Part shown: piece after piece, positions 1 through 10,321 of the stretch
Numbering within the stretch: position 1 is the first letter of the stretch
How the letters are laid out: each line of letters begins with the position of its first letter
NCBI GenBank assembly: GCA_004078665.1
Contig: SCFO01000003.1
Coordinates: 62,001-126,000, forward strand
DNA length: 64,000 nt
DNA from: Halobacillus fulvus
Lineage (GTDB): Bacteria; Bacillota; Bacilli; Bacillales; Halobacillaceae
Direction: 5' to 3'
Made by a program: the position numbers and the translations under genes
Notes under the pieces: model-generated
What the model saw: only the letters and a program-made list of their open reading frames with translations
Told to the model about the DNA's origin: nothing
The model's database searches: none

Positions 1-1
1 C

Positions 2-1078
2 CGTGCGTACTTGCACCCGGCAATGAAGCGAAAAAATCTTACCGTAAAAACGCGTGCATTCGTTCAGCACATCGATATTCAAGATGGGAAAGCACGTGGA
101 CTTACGTTTAAGAGAAATGGTAAAGAGCATTATGTAAGAGCAGGAGAGGTCATCCTTTCTGGTGGTGCGATCAATACGCCGCAACTGCTCCAGCTTTCTG
201 GTGTCGGTGATGAGAAACACCTTCGTTCTGTAGGAGTAACTCCGAAAGTGCATCTTCCTGGTGTTGGGGAAAACCTTCAGGACCACCTTGAAGTGTATAT
301 CCAGCATGAGAGCTTGCAGCCTGTTTCTGAACAGCCGAACTTGAACAAGCTGAAAATGCCATGGATCGGTCTGCAGTGGTTGCTTGGACGTAAAGGTCCA
401 GCGGCGACAAACCACTTTGAAGGTGGCGGTTTCGCCCGTTCAAACGATGACGTCGATTATCCGAACCTGATGTATCACTTCCTCCCGGTAGCCGTGCGCT
501 ATGACGGAGAAAAAGCTCCTGTCAAGCATGGATTCCAGGTTCATATCGGACCGATGTATTCAGATGCTCGTGGATCATTGAAAATCCGTTCCAATGATCC
601 GAAAGCTCATCCTAGCATGGTTTACAACTATCTTTCCACTGAGCAGGATAAGCGTGAGTGGGTAGAGGCTGTTCGTGTGACGCGTAAAATCATGTCCCAG
701 CCGGCAATGAAGCCGTTTAATGGAGGAGAAATTTCTCCGGGACCATCCGTTCAAACGGAAGATGAGATCCTTGACTGGGTAGCAGAGGATGCGGAAACGG
801 CACTGCACCCAAGCTGTACAGCGAAAATGGGGCCAAAATCTGATCCGATGGCTGTCGTCGATCCGAAGAGTATGAAAGTCCATGGTTTAGACAACCTGCG
901 TGTCGTCGATGCATCCGCAATGCCTTATGTAACAAACGGAAACATTCACGCACCAGTATTGATGCTTGCTGAAAAAGCGTCAGACATTATCCGCGGCAAA
1001 AAGCCACTCGAAGCGGATCATATGGACTACTACCAGCACGGTGTTCACCCGGCTGATGCAGGTACCATTAAAGGCTAA
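2..1078 (+). CDS. betA: GMC-family oxidoreductase, probable choline dehydrogenase (5' end outside window)
   Basis: C-terminal about 358 residues of an FAD-dependent GMC oxidoreductase; the frame is open from the first bases, so the N-terminal FAD-binding part lies outside the window. The GMC signature [16 protein letters not shown] is near the start of the visible part, and the C-terminal catalytic region shows [10 protein letters not shown] and [11 protein letters not shown], holding the His pair typical of the family. Choline dehydrogenase oxidises choline to betaine aldehyde at the membrane, the first step to the osmoprotectant glycine betaine. The gbsR-type regulator just downstream on the same strand supports that substrate. 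Other GMC alcohol dehydrogenases cannot be excluded from a fragment. A hairpin follows the stop codon. Confidence 0.8.
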   Translation, partial: RAYLHPAMKRKNLTVKTRAFVQHIDIQDGKARGLTFKRNGKEHYVRAGEVILSGGAINTPQLLQLSGVGDEKHLRSVGVTPKVHLPGVGENLQDHLEVYIQHESLQPVSEQPNLNKLKMPWIGLQWLLGRKGPAATNHFEGGGFARSNDDVDYPNLMYHFLPVAVRYDGEKAPVKHGFQVHIGPMYSDARGSLKIRSNDPKAHPSMVYNYLSTEQDKREWVEAVRVTRKIMSQPAMKPFNGGEISPGPSVQTEDEILDWVAEDAETALHPSCTAKMGPKSDPMAVVDPKSMKVHGLDNLRVVDASAMPYVTNGNIHAPVLMLAEKASDIIRGKKPLEADHMDYYQHGVHPADAGTIKG

Positions 1079-1104
1079 TGTGATAGTTGAATAAGAACCG
1101 ATCA

Positions 1105-1136
1105 GAAATCAGGGGCTTGTACAAGCTCCTGATTTC
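1105..1136 (+). terminator. hairpin after the choline dehydrogenase gene
   Basis: GAAATCAGGGGC and GCTCCTGATTTC arms pair with one G-T wobble; the tail is T-rich but interrupted, so termination may be partial and read into gbsR. Confidence 0.55.
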
Positions 1137-1219
1137 GATTTATATTATAGGAAGAGCGTATTCATCAGATTGAATGAATTAAACGTTTTAAAGGGAATAA
1201 ACAGAGAGGAGGCGGTTCT

Positions 1220-1789
1220 TTGAAGAGAAGCCCAGAGGAACGGATTGAAGAAGCAGAAGGGGCCGTCGTCAATTCGATTGCCGAAACGATGGACCTGTAT
1301 GGCATCACTCCGTCAACGGGAAAGTTATTTGCGAGAATGTATTTTAAGCATAAGCCGATGACGCTTGATGATATGAAAGATGACCTTGGGATGAGTAAGC
1401 CGAGTATGAGCATTGCTGTCCGGAACTTGCAGGAGGTCAGCATCGTCCATAAAGTGTGGCAGAAAGGTTCTCGCAAGGATACCTTCATGGCTGAGAAAAA
1501 CTTCTTCAAATATTTCTCTCGCTTTTTCGGAAACAAGTGGGAGCGTGAAGCCAAGCTGAACTTGTCTGCGATCGACTATGCAGAGGAGATTCTTCAGCAG
1601 GTGATCGAAGATGAAGAAGCGGACGAGGAAACGATTGAACGAGCGAAGACGGATTATGAGCAGCTGGAAGACTACCGTAAGTATTGCAAGTGGCTCGAGC
1701 GTCTGGCTGATTCGATCGACTCCGGCGAGATTTTTGATTTCTTGCCTGTGGAAGAAGATGATGAGGCTGATAAACCAAAACGTGATTGA
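1220..1789 (+). CDS. gbsR: GbsR-type choline-sensing repressor
   Basis: 189-residue MarR-like winged-helix regulator. The N-terminal half carries the family pattern AETMDLYGITPSTGKLFARMY then a helix-turn-helix around GMSKPSMSIAVRNLQ and the wing segment KVWQKGSRKDTF, closely resembling Bacillus subtilis GbsR as I remember it. GbsR represses choline uptake and choline-to-betaine genes and is released by choline. The acidic C-terminus (VEEDDEADKP) is unremarkable for a halophile. Starts at TTG with GAGGAGG-like ribosome site at about 1205-1213. It sits 140 bases downstream of the choline dehydrogenase on the same strand, so it may be partly cotranscribed and autoregulated. Confidence 0.88.
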   Translation: MKRSPEERIEEAEGAVVNSIAETMDLYGITPSTGKLFARMYFKHKPMTLDDMKDDLGMSKPSMSIAVRNLQEVSIVHKVWQKGSRKDTFMAEKNFFKYFSRFFGNKWEREAKLNLSAIDYAEEILQQVIEDEEADEETIERAKTDYEQLEDYRKYCKWLERLADSIDSGEIFDFLPVEEDDEADKPKRD

Positions 1790-1810
1790 ACGTTGAACAT
1801 GCCTTTTTGA

Positions 1811-1867
1811 AGTACCTGCTCCTCGCAGTGGTAAAGAGTTACTGCGCAGGGGGAAGGTGCTTTTTTT
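1811..1867 (+). terminator. terminator of gbsR
   Basis: Imperfect long stem centred on CGCAGT...ACTGCG, ending in GGTGC followed by seven T. Confidence 0.65.
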
Positions 1868-1970
1868 ATATTGTGATTTAAGGTTAAAAGAGGGATCCAT
1901 AGCTAGTATTCATTCGGATTCAAACAAGAATTGCTAAGCCACATTTAATTGAAAGGGAACGAGAATGAAA

Positions 1971-2015
1971 AAGAGCCTGTCTAGGAGTATGTCGTACACT
2001 CCAAGACAGGCTCTT
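1971..2015 (-). terminator. terminator of the DUF420 gene
   Basis: AGAGCCTGTCT and AGACAGGCTCT arms with inner GGAGT/ACTCC pairs; on the minus strand the stem runs into TTTTT. Confidence 0.75.
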
Positions 2016-2020
2016 CTCTA

Positions 2021-2551
2021 TTAATAATAAGGCGAAATCATCAAATACACTAAAACCCCAGTCAAACTCACATACAGCCACAACGGCATCGTCCAGCGTG
2101 CAATTTTGCGGTGCTTTTCGACCTTCATCGTCAAGCCACGGGCAAGTGTCAGAAGCGCGAGTGGGACAATCAGGGCTGCGAGCACGATGTGTGTAATGAG
2201 AATGAAGTAGTAGATCGTCTGCATAATGCCTTCACCGCCATAGGACGTCGAGTCCGCCATGGAATGGTACGTCAGATAAGAGATGAGAAAGAGTGCGGTT
2301 GTCGTAAACGCGGCAAAGATGAAACGCTTATGCCAGACGATATTTTTCTTCAAAATCATAAATAACGCAGCGAGCAGAAAGACGAACGTAAACGAGTTCA
2401 GCACGGCGTTCAACAGTGGCAGAATCGTTATATCAAAACCTGTTTGTGGTTCGATTTTCGGTAAAAATAACAGGGCGACGACAATGGCATTGATTGCGAT
2501 CGATAAGCCGACGACCCATGGAACATAGTTGAATTGTTTCTTAGTAGTCAC
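2021..2551 (-). CDS. DUF420 membrane protein (YozB-like)
   Basis: 176-residue integral membrane protein with about five hydrophobic helices: WVVGLSIAINAIVVALLF, a second at NSFTFVFLLAALFMIL, FAAFTTTALFLISYL, IYYFILITHIVLAALIV and WLYVSLTGVLVYLMI. Several His residues (VWHKRF, TYHSMAD, THIVLAA, EKHRKIARW) are spaced as in the DUF420/YozB family, whose role is not settled but which is often linked to haem-copper oxidase assembly. The GTG start at 2551 has GGAGG seven bases upstream, better than the longer upstream frame. Monocistronic, with its own terminator. Confidence 0.8.
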   Translation of the reverse strand: MTTKKQFNYVPWVVGLSIAINAIVVALLFLPKIEPQTGFDITILPLLNAVLNSFTFVFLLAALFMILKKNIVWHKRFIFAAFTTTALFLISYLTYHSMADSTSYGGEGIMQTIYYFILITHIVLAALIVPLALLTLARGLTMKVEKHRKIARWTMPLWLYVSLTGVLVYLMISPYY

Positions 2552-2667
2552 AGTGATCCTCCATTCTACAAGTTCTCTCCTTCCTAGTATAATCAATCAG
2601 GCTTGGAAATTCATTTATGAAGCGGTGACAGAATTCGTAACATTTGAGAGTGAGGGTGATGATTGAA

Positions 2668-4317
2668 TTAAGCCAAGGCTTGTTTGAGCGTCAGATATTC
2701 GACTTTATCGCCGTATTTTGTATGCCAGCCTGCACGGTTCAGCAAATCGAGGACAGGTCCTTTCACCTGAGCCAGTCTGAATTCGACACCGGCCTCTGCA
2801 TATTCATCGATCAATTTCTCCAACTCATCAATCGCTACGGCATCAATGGCGTTGACGCCTGAGAAGTCTAGAATGACTAAATTTACATTCGGCTTCCCAT
2901 CGATTTCTTTTCGGATCCGGTCTTCCAAAAAGGCGAGGTTGGCAAAGTAGAGTGACGCATCAATCCGGTAGATGAGCGTATTTTCATAAAGCTTGGCATT
3001 TGGATAACGCTGCGTATTTTTAAAAATATCTTCATCCTCAAGGTAACCGAGCTCAGCTGTATGAGGATACGCGCTCCGCCAAATGAACACGAGTAAAGAG
3101 ACTCCTGCTCCGATCAGAATTCCGGATTCAATCCCAGTGACGAGGGTGGCTACGAACGTAATGATAAGGACCCATCCATCAGAAGGCTTGATCTTGAACA
3201 AGTGGACGGCTTCTTTGATGTCGATCAGGCCGAAGACGGCCACCATAATGATGGCAGCGAGTACAGCATTCGGCAGGAAGTAAAACAAGTCCGTCAAAAA
3301 CAGTAACGTGATTAGAATCAGAACGGCTGTAATGAGAGAAGATAGTCCCGATTTAGCGCCCGCCTGATAGTTCACCGCTGTTCTTGAGAACCCCCCTGTA
3401 ACTGGCGAAGCAGAGAAAAAGGACCCGGCGATGTTGGCAGTTCCAAGGCTTGTCAATTCCTGATTTGAATTGATTTTATACTTCTCTTTTGATGCGATTT
3501 TCTTCGCAACTGCAATAGATTCCATAAATCCAACAAACGAAATCGTCAAAGCGGCTGGAAGTAAGGCGATAATGGATTCCATATTAAATCCTGGAAGACT
3601 GAACTGCGGCAGCCCGCCCGGAACTTCGCGGATGATGCTGACACCCATGTTGTCCAGGTTGAAAAAGTAAACAATGAGCGTACTTCCGACTACGACGAGA
3701 AGTGGCGTCGGGAAGCGGGGAAGCTTTTTCTTGAACATTATCAAAATTAAGATACTGACGAGGCCGATGGCTAGAGTCACCAGGTTGATGTCACCCATTT
3801 TTCTCACCGCATCCGCGATAATGAGGAAAATGTTCTTCCCGCCCTCGAGGTCCGTTCCAAGTAAATGCTTCAACTGGCTGAATCCGATGATCAACGCAGC
3901 TGCGGAGGTGAATCCGCTAATGACGGCATGGGAAAGAAAGTTGACAATGAATCCGAGTCGGAAAAGCCCCATTGCCAGCTGAATCACTCCGACCATTAAG
4001 GAGAGGAGCAGGACGTGAGAGACGTATTCACTTGATCCTGGTTCGGCTAAGGTAGATACCCCTGACAGTATCAAAAGAGAGACCATGGCGACCGGACCGA
4101 CCGCGAGCTGTCTTGAGGAACCTAGTAACGCATATACGATCAGCGGAATGGTTGAGGCATAGAGTCCGATGACGGGTGGCAATCCCGCCAGCATCGAGTA
4201 AGCCATCCCTTGAGGAATCAACATAATCGCGACAATCAGACCTGCAGAAAAGTCGTTCTTCAAGTCATGTTTCTGATAGTTGACTAGCCAGTGATTTTTC
4301 GGTAAAAACTTTTTCAA
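2668..4317 (-). CDS. SulP-family anion permease with STAS domain
   Basis: 549-residue SLC26/SulP transporter. The N-terminal core has the family signature region LIVAIMLIPQGMAYSMLAGL (residues about 28-47) and roughly ten to twelve membrane helices; from about residue 440 there is a cytoplasmic STAS domain (LILDFSGVNAIDAVAIDEL). SulP proteins carry sulfate, bicarbonate or other anions, often with protons or sodium. TTG start with AAAGGAGG. Its start overlaps the stop of the 64-residue zinc-ribbon gene upstream by four bases (TTGA), so the two are translationally coupled. A CsoR/CstR-like palindrome upstream of the operon hints at control by sulfur species or metal. Confidence 0.9.
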   Translation of the reverse strand: MKKFLPKNHWLVNYQKHDLKNDFSAGLIVAIMLIPQGMAYSMLAGLPPVIGLYASTIPLIVYALLGSSRQLAVGPVAMVSLLILSGVSTLAEPGSSEYVSHVLLLSLMVGVIQLAMGLFRLGFIVNFLSHAVISGFTSAAALIIGFSQLKHLLGTDLEGGKNIFLIIADAVRKMGDINLVTLAIGLVSILILIMFKKKLPRFPTPLLVVVGSTLIVYFFNLDNMGVSIIREVPGGLPQFSLPGFNMESIIALLPAALTISFVGFMESIAVAKKIASKEKYKINSNQELTSLGTANIAGSFFSASPVTGGFSRTAVNYQAGAKSGLSSLITAVLILITLLFLTDLFYFLPNAVLAAIIMVAVFGLIDIKEAVHLFKIKPSDGWVLIITFVATLVTGIESGILIGAGVSLLVFIWRSAYPHTAELGYLEDEDIFKNTQRYPNAKLYENTLIYRIDASLYFANLAFLEDRIRKEIDGKPNVNLVILDFSGVNAIDAVAIDELEKLIDEYAEAGVEFRLAQVKGPVLDLLNRAGWHTKYGDKVEYLTLKQALA

Positions 4318-4508
4318 GATCTGTTCCTCCTTTCGTTTTCCTTAGGTGTGTAATATTCGAACGTCCCCTCCAAAAGGGGATGGATTTCTTTACGGTAGTG
4401 GCCAGTGGGGCATGCTTTCACAACGATTTTTTTATTTTCTTCGTTATGATAGATTTCTAGCTGCTTTTGACATATGGGACATTGTTCTCGAGTGCGAATG
4501 GATTTCAT
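4314..4508 (-). CDS. small zinc-ribbon protein, first gene of SulP operon
   Basis: 64 residues. It contains CPIC near residue 9 and CPTGH near residue 33, a probable Cys3-His or Cys4-type metal site on a single small fold, and a basic Arg/Asn C-terminus. I do not recognise a named family. GAGAGGAG lies seven bases before its ATG. Because it is coupled to the SulP permease by a four-base overlap, a regulatory or accessory role for that transporter is a fair guess, but nothing in the sequence shows it directly. Confidence 0.7.
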   Translation of the reverse strand: MKSIRTREQCPICQKQLEIYHNEENKKIVVKACPTGHYRKEIHPLLEGTFEYYTPKENERRNRS

Positions 4509-4593
4509 TGCCTTTCTCCTCTCTCCGAAGGGATTTCTGGATTTATTGTAATCGTTTTCATGACGACTAAATAAAAAAGCTTTCTCTAAACAA

Positions 4594-4619
4594 ATAATAT
4601 ACCCCTATAGGTATATTAT
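4594..4619 (-). promoter_or_regulatory. CsoR/CstR-like palindrome upstream of SulP operon
   Basis: Perfect ten-base arms ATAATATACC and GGTATATTAT separated by six bases, lying about 86 bases upstream of the first gene of the SulP operon. The ATACC/GGTAT core with C/G-rich centre resembles operators of the CsoR/RcnR/CstR family (copper or persulfide sensors). Operator identity is inference. Confidence 0.55.
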
Positions 4620-4694
4620 ACAATGGATGATTACTTGTCAATATTCAAGAAGATGGAAGAGAATCTAATGGACAGATGTTTCGATTTTTTTGAA

Positions 4695-4728
4695 AACAAA
4701 AACGATACTTCCTTTTGGGAGTATCGTT
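4695..4728 (-). terminator. terminator of tRNA-Ser
   Basis: AACGATAC/GTATCGTT stem with T-run on the minus strand immediately downstream of the tRNA. Confidence 0.8.
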
Positions 4729-4741
4729 CGACAAGTATGTA

Positions 4742-4833
4742 TGGCGGAGAAGGTGGGATTCGAACCCACGCGACAGTTGCCTGCCCTAACGCATTTCGAG
4801 TGCGCCCCCTTATGGCCACTTGGGTACTTCTCC
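4742..4833 (-). tRNA. tRNA-Ser(CGA)
   Basis: Read on the minus strand, a 92-base class II tRNA: acceptor GGAGAAG pairs with CTTCTCC, encoded CCA end is present after the discriminator G, the T loop is GGTTCGAATCC, and there is a long variable arm typical of Ser/Leu/Tyr. The anticodon loop CTCGAAA gives anticodon CGA, reading UCG serine codons. It has its own terminator. Confidence 0.95.
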
Positions 4834-5084
4834 ATATGAGGTGCCAACGAATAACTTCCTTTAAATCTTTATTAATACTTCATGTTGATACTAGAAAGTT
4901 TCCGTTTTTTATACCAGAGCTTGGAGGAGTAAATGGAAACATCACGGCACATTTTGATCGGAATTCGGAAAGCACACACTCGATTTCCTTTTGTTAAATC
5001 GAAATGGGAGTTTAACATTACCCTCTTTTAAAGCATGATAAAATAGGCGGGTTGGTATTGTCAAAAGCTCAAACCCATTCCCAC
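4834..5084. other. intergenic region between tRNA-Ser and csbD
   Basis: No credible gene seen. It must hold the tRNA promoter on the minus strand; the sigma-B promoter of csbD starts at its right edge. Open frames here lack ribosome sites and overlap the tRNA. Confidence 0.5.
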
Positions 5085-5109
5085 GTTTTACCTTATTGGA
5101 AAAGGGTAC
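5085..5109 (+). promoter_or_regulatory. sigma-B promoter of csbD
   Basis: GTTTTA, 13-base spacer, GGGTAC, against the B. subtilis sigma-B consensus GTTTaa-N12-15-GGGwAt, 40 bases before the csbD start codon. csbD is a classic sigma-B gene, so sequence and family agree. Confidence 0.8.
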
Positions 5110-5148
5110 ACACTCTGAGAAACTACTAACACACAAGGAGTGTTTGCA

Positions 5149-5328
5149 TTGGCAGATAAAAAAGGTCTCAGTGATAAAGTAAAAGGTGCTGTCAGCAAGG
5201 TTAAAGGCGAAGCGAAGGACCAGATCGGCAATGCCAAAGACGATCCGAAGATGCAGCGCGAAGGTCAAAAAGATAAGACAAAAGGCAACGTTCAAGAAGG
5301 TATAGGGAAAGCGAAAGATAATCATTAA
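5149..5328 (+). CDS. csbD: CsbD-family general stress protein
   Basis: 59-residue, strongly hydrophilic Lys/Asp/Gly-rich protein beginning MADKKGLSDKVKGAVSKVKG with the CsbD repeat style (KxxG and GNAKDDPKM). CsbD proteins accumulate under sigma-B-dependent general stress; biochemical function is unknown. The start is the TTG at 5149, since AAGGAG at 5135-5140 lies eight bases before it, while the in-frame GTG at 5140 overlaps that ribosome site. Preceded by a near-consensus sigma-B promoter and followed by a strong terminator, so it is a single-gene stress unit. Confidence 0.92.
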   Translation: MADKKGLSDKVKGAVSKVKGEAKDQIGNAKDDPKMQREGQKDKTKGNVQEGIGKAKDNH

Positions 5329-5341
5329 CATATAAACACAG

Positions 5342-5383
5342 CAGCCGGCAATGGGAGTTGACATCCTTTGCCGGCTGTTTTGT
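5342..5383 (+). terminator. terminator of csbD
   Basis: CAGCCGGCAA/TTGCCGGCTG stem followed by TTTTGTTTT; lies between two convergent genes and may also slow transcripts from the glycerate kinase side. Confidence 0.85.
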
Positions 5384-5384
5384 T

Positions 5385-6530
5385 TTAGGAGTTTTCTTTT
5401 GTCGTGAGGAGCAACGTTCTCAGTATTTGTTCTGTTATATATGTAATATTTTTCTTCGCCGTTTTGGCATCCAGTGCTTCCTCAAGTGAAACAGGCCCTC
5501 TTTGGATTGAAAATGCAGCATCAAGATAAGGGCTGAAATCGGCTGCCTCTACTTTTCCTGTGATGGCAAGGACGGGCTTGCCGTGAGCTTTGGCCATTTT
5601 TCCGACGCTGATCGGTACTTTTCCTTGTGAGGACTGGGAATCGAGACTTCCTTCCCCTGTGAGAACAAGGTCTGCGGATTTTATGGCTTCTTCCAACCCG
5701 GTCAGATTGGCTATGATTTCGAAGCCTGGTTTCATCTTGGCTCCTAGTACACCGGCAAGTGCGCCACCTAATCCCCCGGCTGCGCCTGCTCCTGCGACTT
5801 TCTGTAAGTCTAAACCGTACTGCTTCTTGACGATGGCAGCGAGCTGTTTCAACCCTTCATCAAGGTGATGCACTTGGGCTGGGGTAGCGCCTTTTTGCGG
5901 ACCGTAAATATGAGCAGCGCCATCTTTTCCGTAAAAAGGGTTCGTCACATCACTGGCAATCGTGATCCGGCATTTTGTCAGCTCGGGAGCTTTGCTGGAG
6001 TCATCGATTGAGTCGATGCGACCGAGTGGGTTCACGCCAGAATCGAGTGCTTTTCCTGCTTCACCATAAAAAATGTAGCCGAGTGCCTGAAGCATTCCGA
6101 CTCCGCCGTCTGTCGTAGCGCTACCGCCGAGAGATACGATGAGGTCGCGTGATCCATGTTCCATGGCGTGGCGAATCTGTTCCCCAAGTCCATAAGAAGT
6201 CAGTTGATAGGGATCGCGTTCGGTATCATCAATTAATGTCAATCCGGTACTGCGTGCACATTCGATGAACGCTGTCTGGCGGCCTTCGTATTCGATCAGT
6301 CCATAACTCGTTTCCACAGGCTTTCCGGACGGTCCGGATACTGTGAGAGGGATTTCTTTTGTCAGGACAGGTCGTAACGCATCGATCGATCCCTCGCCAC
6401 CATCTGCCATCGGAATGATGGTCGTCTTCGCTTCCGGTAAAGCTTTATGTATCCCTGCAGAAGCGGCTTTTCCTACGTCCTCCGCTGATAACGATCCTTT
6501 GAAGGAATCGGGGGCAATGAGTATGTTCAT
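5385..6530 (-). CDS. glxK: glycerate kinase (GlxK/GarK family)
   Basis: 381 residues, the usual length. The N-terminus MNILIAPDSFKGSLSAEDVG and the motif PMADGGEGSIDAL are diagnostic of type-1 glycerate kinases, and SLGGSATTDGGVGMLQALG and AGAAGGLGGAL give the phosphate/nucleotide-binding glycine loops. It phosphorylates D-glycerate, to 2-phosphoglycerate or 3-phosphoglycerate depending on subclass, feeding glycolysis. GGAAGG precedes the ATG. No glyoxylate or glycerate uptake genes are adjacent, so the metabolic source is not shown by context. Confidence 0.93.
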   Translation of the reverse strand: MNILIAPDSFKGSLSAEDVGKAASAGIHKALPEAKTTIIPMADGGEGSIDALRPVLTKEIPLTVSGPSGKPVETSYGLIEYEGRQTAFIECARSTGLTLIDDTERDPYQLTSYGLGEQIRHAMEHGSRDLIVSLGGSATTDGGVGMLQALGYIFYGEAGKALDSGVNPLGRIDSIDDSSKAPELTKCRITIASDVTNPFYGKDGAAHIYGPQKGATPAQVHHLDEGLKQLAAIVKKQYGLDLQKVAGAGAAGGLGGALAGVLGAKMKPGFEIIANLTGLEEAIKSADLVLTGEGSLDSQSSQGKVPISVGKMAKAHGKPVLAITGKVEAADFSPYLDAAFSIQRGPVSLEEALDAKTAKKNITYITEQILRTLLLTTKENS

Positions 6531-6661
6531 GTGGAAACCTTCCTTTCATTCGCACGATCATGTCTTCTTGCACTATTTCTTCATGGATCAGGTAATACCC
6601 TTTTTAAAATTGTGATACGATCGACTAAAGGAAATTATAAGGATAAAGAAGGTGATTCAGG

Positions 6662-7198
6662 TTGGGGATTCGATACAACCAATGTCCGAAATGCAGGTCC
6701 AGGAATACGGTAGACATTTTATATGGAATGCCGACAGCAGAAGCTTTTCAGAAGGCGGAAAAAGGACTGCTCAAGCTCGGCGGTTGTACCATCATGCCTG
6801 GGCAGCCGAATTCTTTTTGTAACGATTGTGAAAATGAGTGGACGAGTCTGGAAGCGGTCGATTTTGAATACTCCAAAATTCGTGGAATCAAAGCTTCAGC
6901 CATTAATTCTTCCGATCAAAAATGGATGGTTGAAATCGATTTTGAGACGCGTGAGGTCAAGTGGAATGGGACGTTTCAAAGGGTGATGGAACAAACGGAA
7001 CTAGATACATTTAAAGAACGTCTAAAATGGACGAAAGTGCTTGATTGGAAAGCCAAATACGGGGATGGCGCAGACTGGTGGGTGGAGATCAGCAGAGAAG
7101 GAAGGAATGTCGAAAGGTGCGGCAAAGGTTCCTATCCATCTCAGTGGGAAGAGTTCGTTGAGGTCCTGAGCGAGGTGACGATGAGAGGCTTATACTGA
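6662..7198 (+). CDS. zinc-ribbon protein of unknown function
   Basis: 178 residues, not a family I recognise. The N-terminal third has a split zinc ribbon: CPKC near residue 8 and CNDC near residue 53. The rest is rich in Trp and charged residues (WTKVLDWKAKYGDGADWWVEI), suggesting a compact alpha/beta domain. Start is TTG with AAGGTG upstream. Monocistronic and followed by a hairpin shared with the opposite-strand small gene. Confidence 0.65.
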   Translation: MGIRYNQCPKCRSRNTVDILYGMPTAEAFQKAEKGLLKLGGCTIMPGQPNSFCNDCENEWTSLEAVDFEYSKIRGIKASAINSSDQKWMVEIDFETREVKWNGTFQRVMEQTELDTFKERLKWTKVLDWKAKYGDGADWWVEISREGRNVERCGKGSYPSQWEEFVEVLSEVTMRGLY

Positions 7199-7206
7199 TC
7201 CTATTC

Positions 7207-7243
7207 CATGAAAAAAGACGGTCAAATCGCCGCCTTTTTCATG
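7207..7243. terminator. bidirectional terminator
   Basis: CATGAAAAA...TTTTTCATG outer stem with GACGG/CCGCC-type inner pairs. It serves the zinc-ribbon gene from the left and the 50-residue minus-strand gene, whose stop codon is inside the stem. Confidence 0.65.
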
Positions 7244-7391
7244 AGACATGGTGTCGCTTATCATTTTGCTGTTGCTTCACGACAATTTTTAACAACGATT
7301 GAATCTCCTCGTTTTGCTGCTTCTGCTCCTTCAGCATCGTTTTAATGCGATAAGTAGAAAAAGCTGTATAGGTGAGGAGGATGAAATACAA
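7239..7391 (-). CDS. 50-residue membrane/coiled-coil protein
   Basis: Small gene found by reading the minus strand between the zinc-ribbon gene and katG. TTG start with AAAGGAG eight bases upstream. The protein begins MYFILLTYTAFSTYR, a short membrane helix, then KTMLKEQKQQNEEIQSLL, a charged heptad-type segment, and ends NDKRHHVS. This single-pass helix plus coiled coil layout is common among small Bacillus membrane proteins, but I cannot assign a family. It ends in a good terminator. Coding status rests on the ribosome site, composition and terminator only. Confidence 0.6.
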   Translation of the reverse strand: MYFILLTYTAFSTYRIKTMLKEQKQQNEEIQSLLKIVVKQQQNDKRHHVS

Positions 7392-7489
7392 CGGGAAGAC
7401 TCCTTTTCTAAAATGGATTTTTCGTTCGAATCAATACCCTTATTTTACAAAAAGCTATGAAAAATGAAAAGCTTACATTTTTTACACAA

Positions 7490-7519
7490 AAAAGCACCTG
7501 ACCGAAATCAGGTGCTTTT
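7490..7519 (-). terminator. terminator of katG
   Basis: AAAAGCACCTGA/TCAGGTGCTTTT, with T-run on the minus strand, 17 bases after the katG stop. Confidence 0.85.
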
Positions 7520-7535
7520 GCTTATTTATCAACCT

Positions 7536-9758
<2,223 letters not shown>

Positions 9759-9767
9759 CTATATGCT

Positions 9768-9782
9768 TTAAAATTATTATAA
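9768..9782 (-). promoter_or_regulatory. PerR box upstream of katG
   Basis: TTAAAATTATTATAA matches the PerR consensus TTATAATNATTATAA at 14 of 15 positions. Between the likely transcription start and the ribosome site of katG; a second, weaker palindrome (TATAATTATA) lies at about 9796-9805 over the probable -10. Confidence 0.75.
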
Positions 9783-10321
9783 TCTGAGAACAGTTATAAT
9801 TATAGTGAAAAGTATCTCGAATTGAAAGTGAAAAGGTGCTCGTTTTGAAAAAATTCACGCGAAACGTTGCGGTTACTGGTTTCATAGAGGGTTAAGAAGT
9901 TTGTCTAATAATAGAGGAAAGCGTTTTATTTTGCCTACCTTTCTATCATAACAAATTTACTGAAAAGAAAGAAATTTTTAAGGATTGTAAGCTAGGAATT
10001 TTTAATTGGTTATATAGAATAGAGTGAAAGTCTAGTAAGACGTTGGGATTGGAACGGACAGACAATATGTTCAGTTGTTGCGAAAAGTTTTATAATAGAA
10101 AGAAAGGGACCTTCTAATGCGTACAGGCTCAGCGCTGTCTGGTCTGTGCATCGAGTTTTTTTATCAATCGGCTCCCTTCAGTGGATTTCAGTTGCAAATT
10201 TCGTCATTTTTCAACATAATCATAAAAGAGAGTTTAAGAGACGAAACTCTTGTATGTTGAGAACTGGTTTTTTGAGTATGTGTTCAACCCACCTAAGAAA
10301 AACAAGAAAGAAGGGAAACTC
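9783..10321. other. intergenic region upstream of katG
   Basis: About 540 bases without a convincing protein gene. It contains the katG promoter (minus strand), a TATAAT at 10091-10096 on the plus strand and a hairpin plus T-run at 10118-10162 described separately. The rest is A+T-rich with no feature I can support. Confidence 0.5.
10103..10162 (+). ncRNA. possible short RNA or leader ending in a hairpin
   Basis: TATAAT at 10091 could start a transcript near 10103. About 16 bases later a long imperfect hairpin forms from TGCGTACAG... to ...CTGTGCA with an inner CAGCGCTG palindrome, then seven T at 10155-10161. That is the layout of a short RNA or attenuator ahead of the coiled-coil gene. The -35 region is weak. 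Confidence 0.25.

Noticed and set aside
4623-4997. Open frame on the plus strand over tRNA-Ser
   Set aside because: It is antisense to a complete tRNA with conserved arms and lacks a ribosome site.
9905-9930. Possible CcpA cre near GGAAAGCGTTTTAT
   Set aside because: Outer consensus positions are missing and distance to either neighbouring gene is too great.
10118-10249. Possible leader peptide starting MRTGSALSG
   Set aside because: The ATG lies inside a stable hairpin with only a weak ribosome site; structure explains it better.
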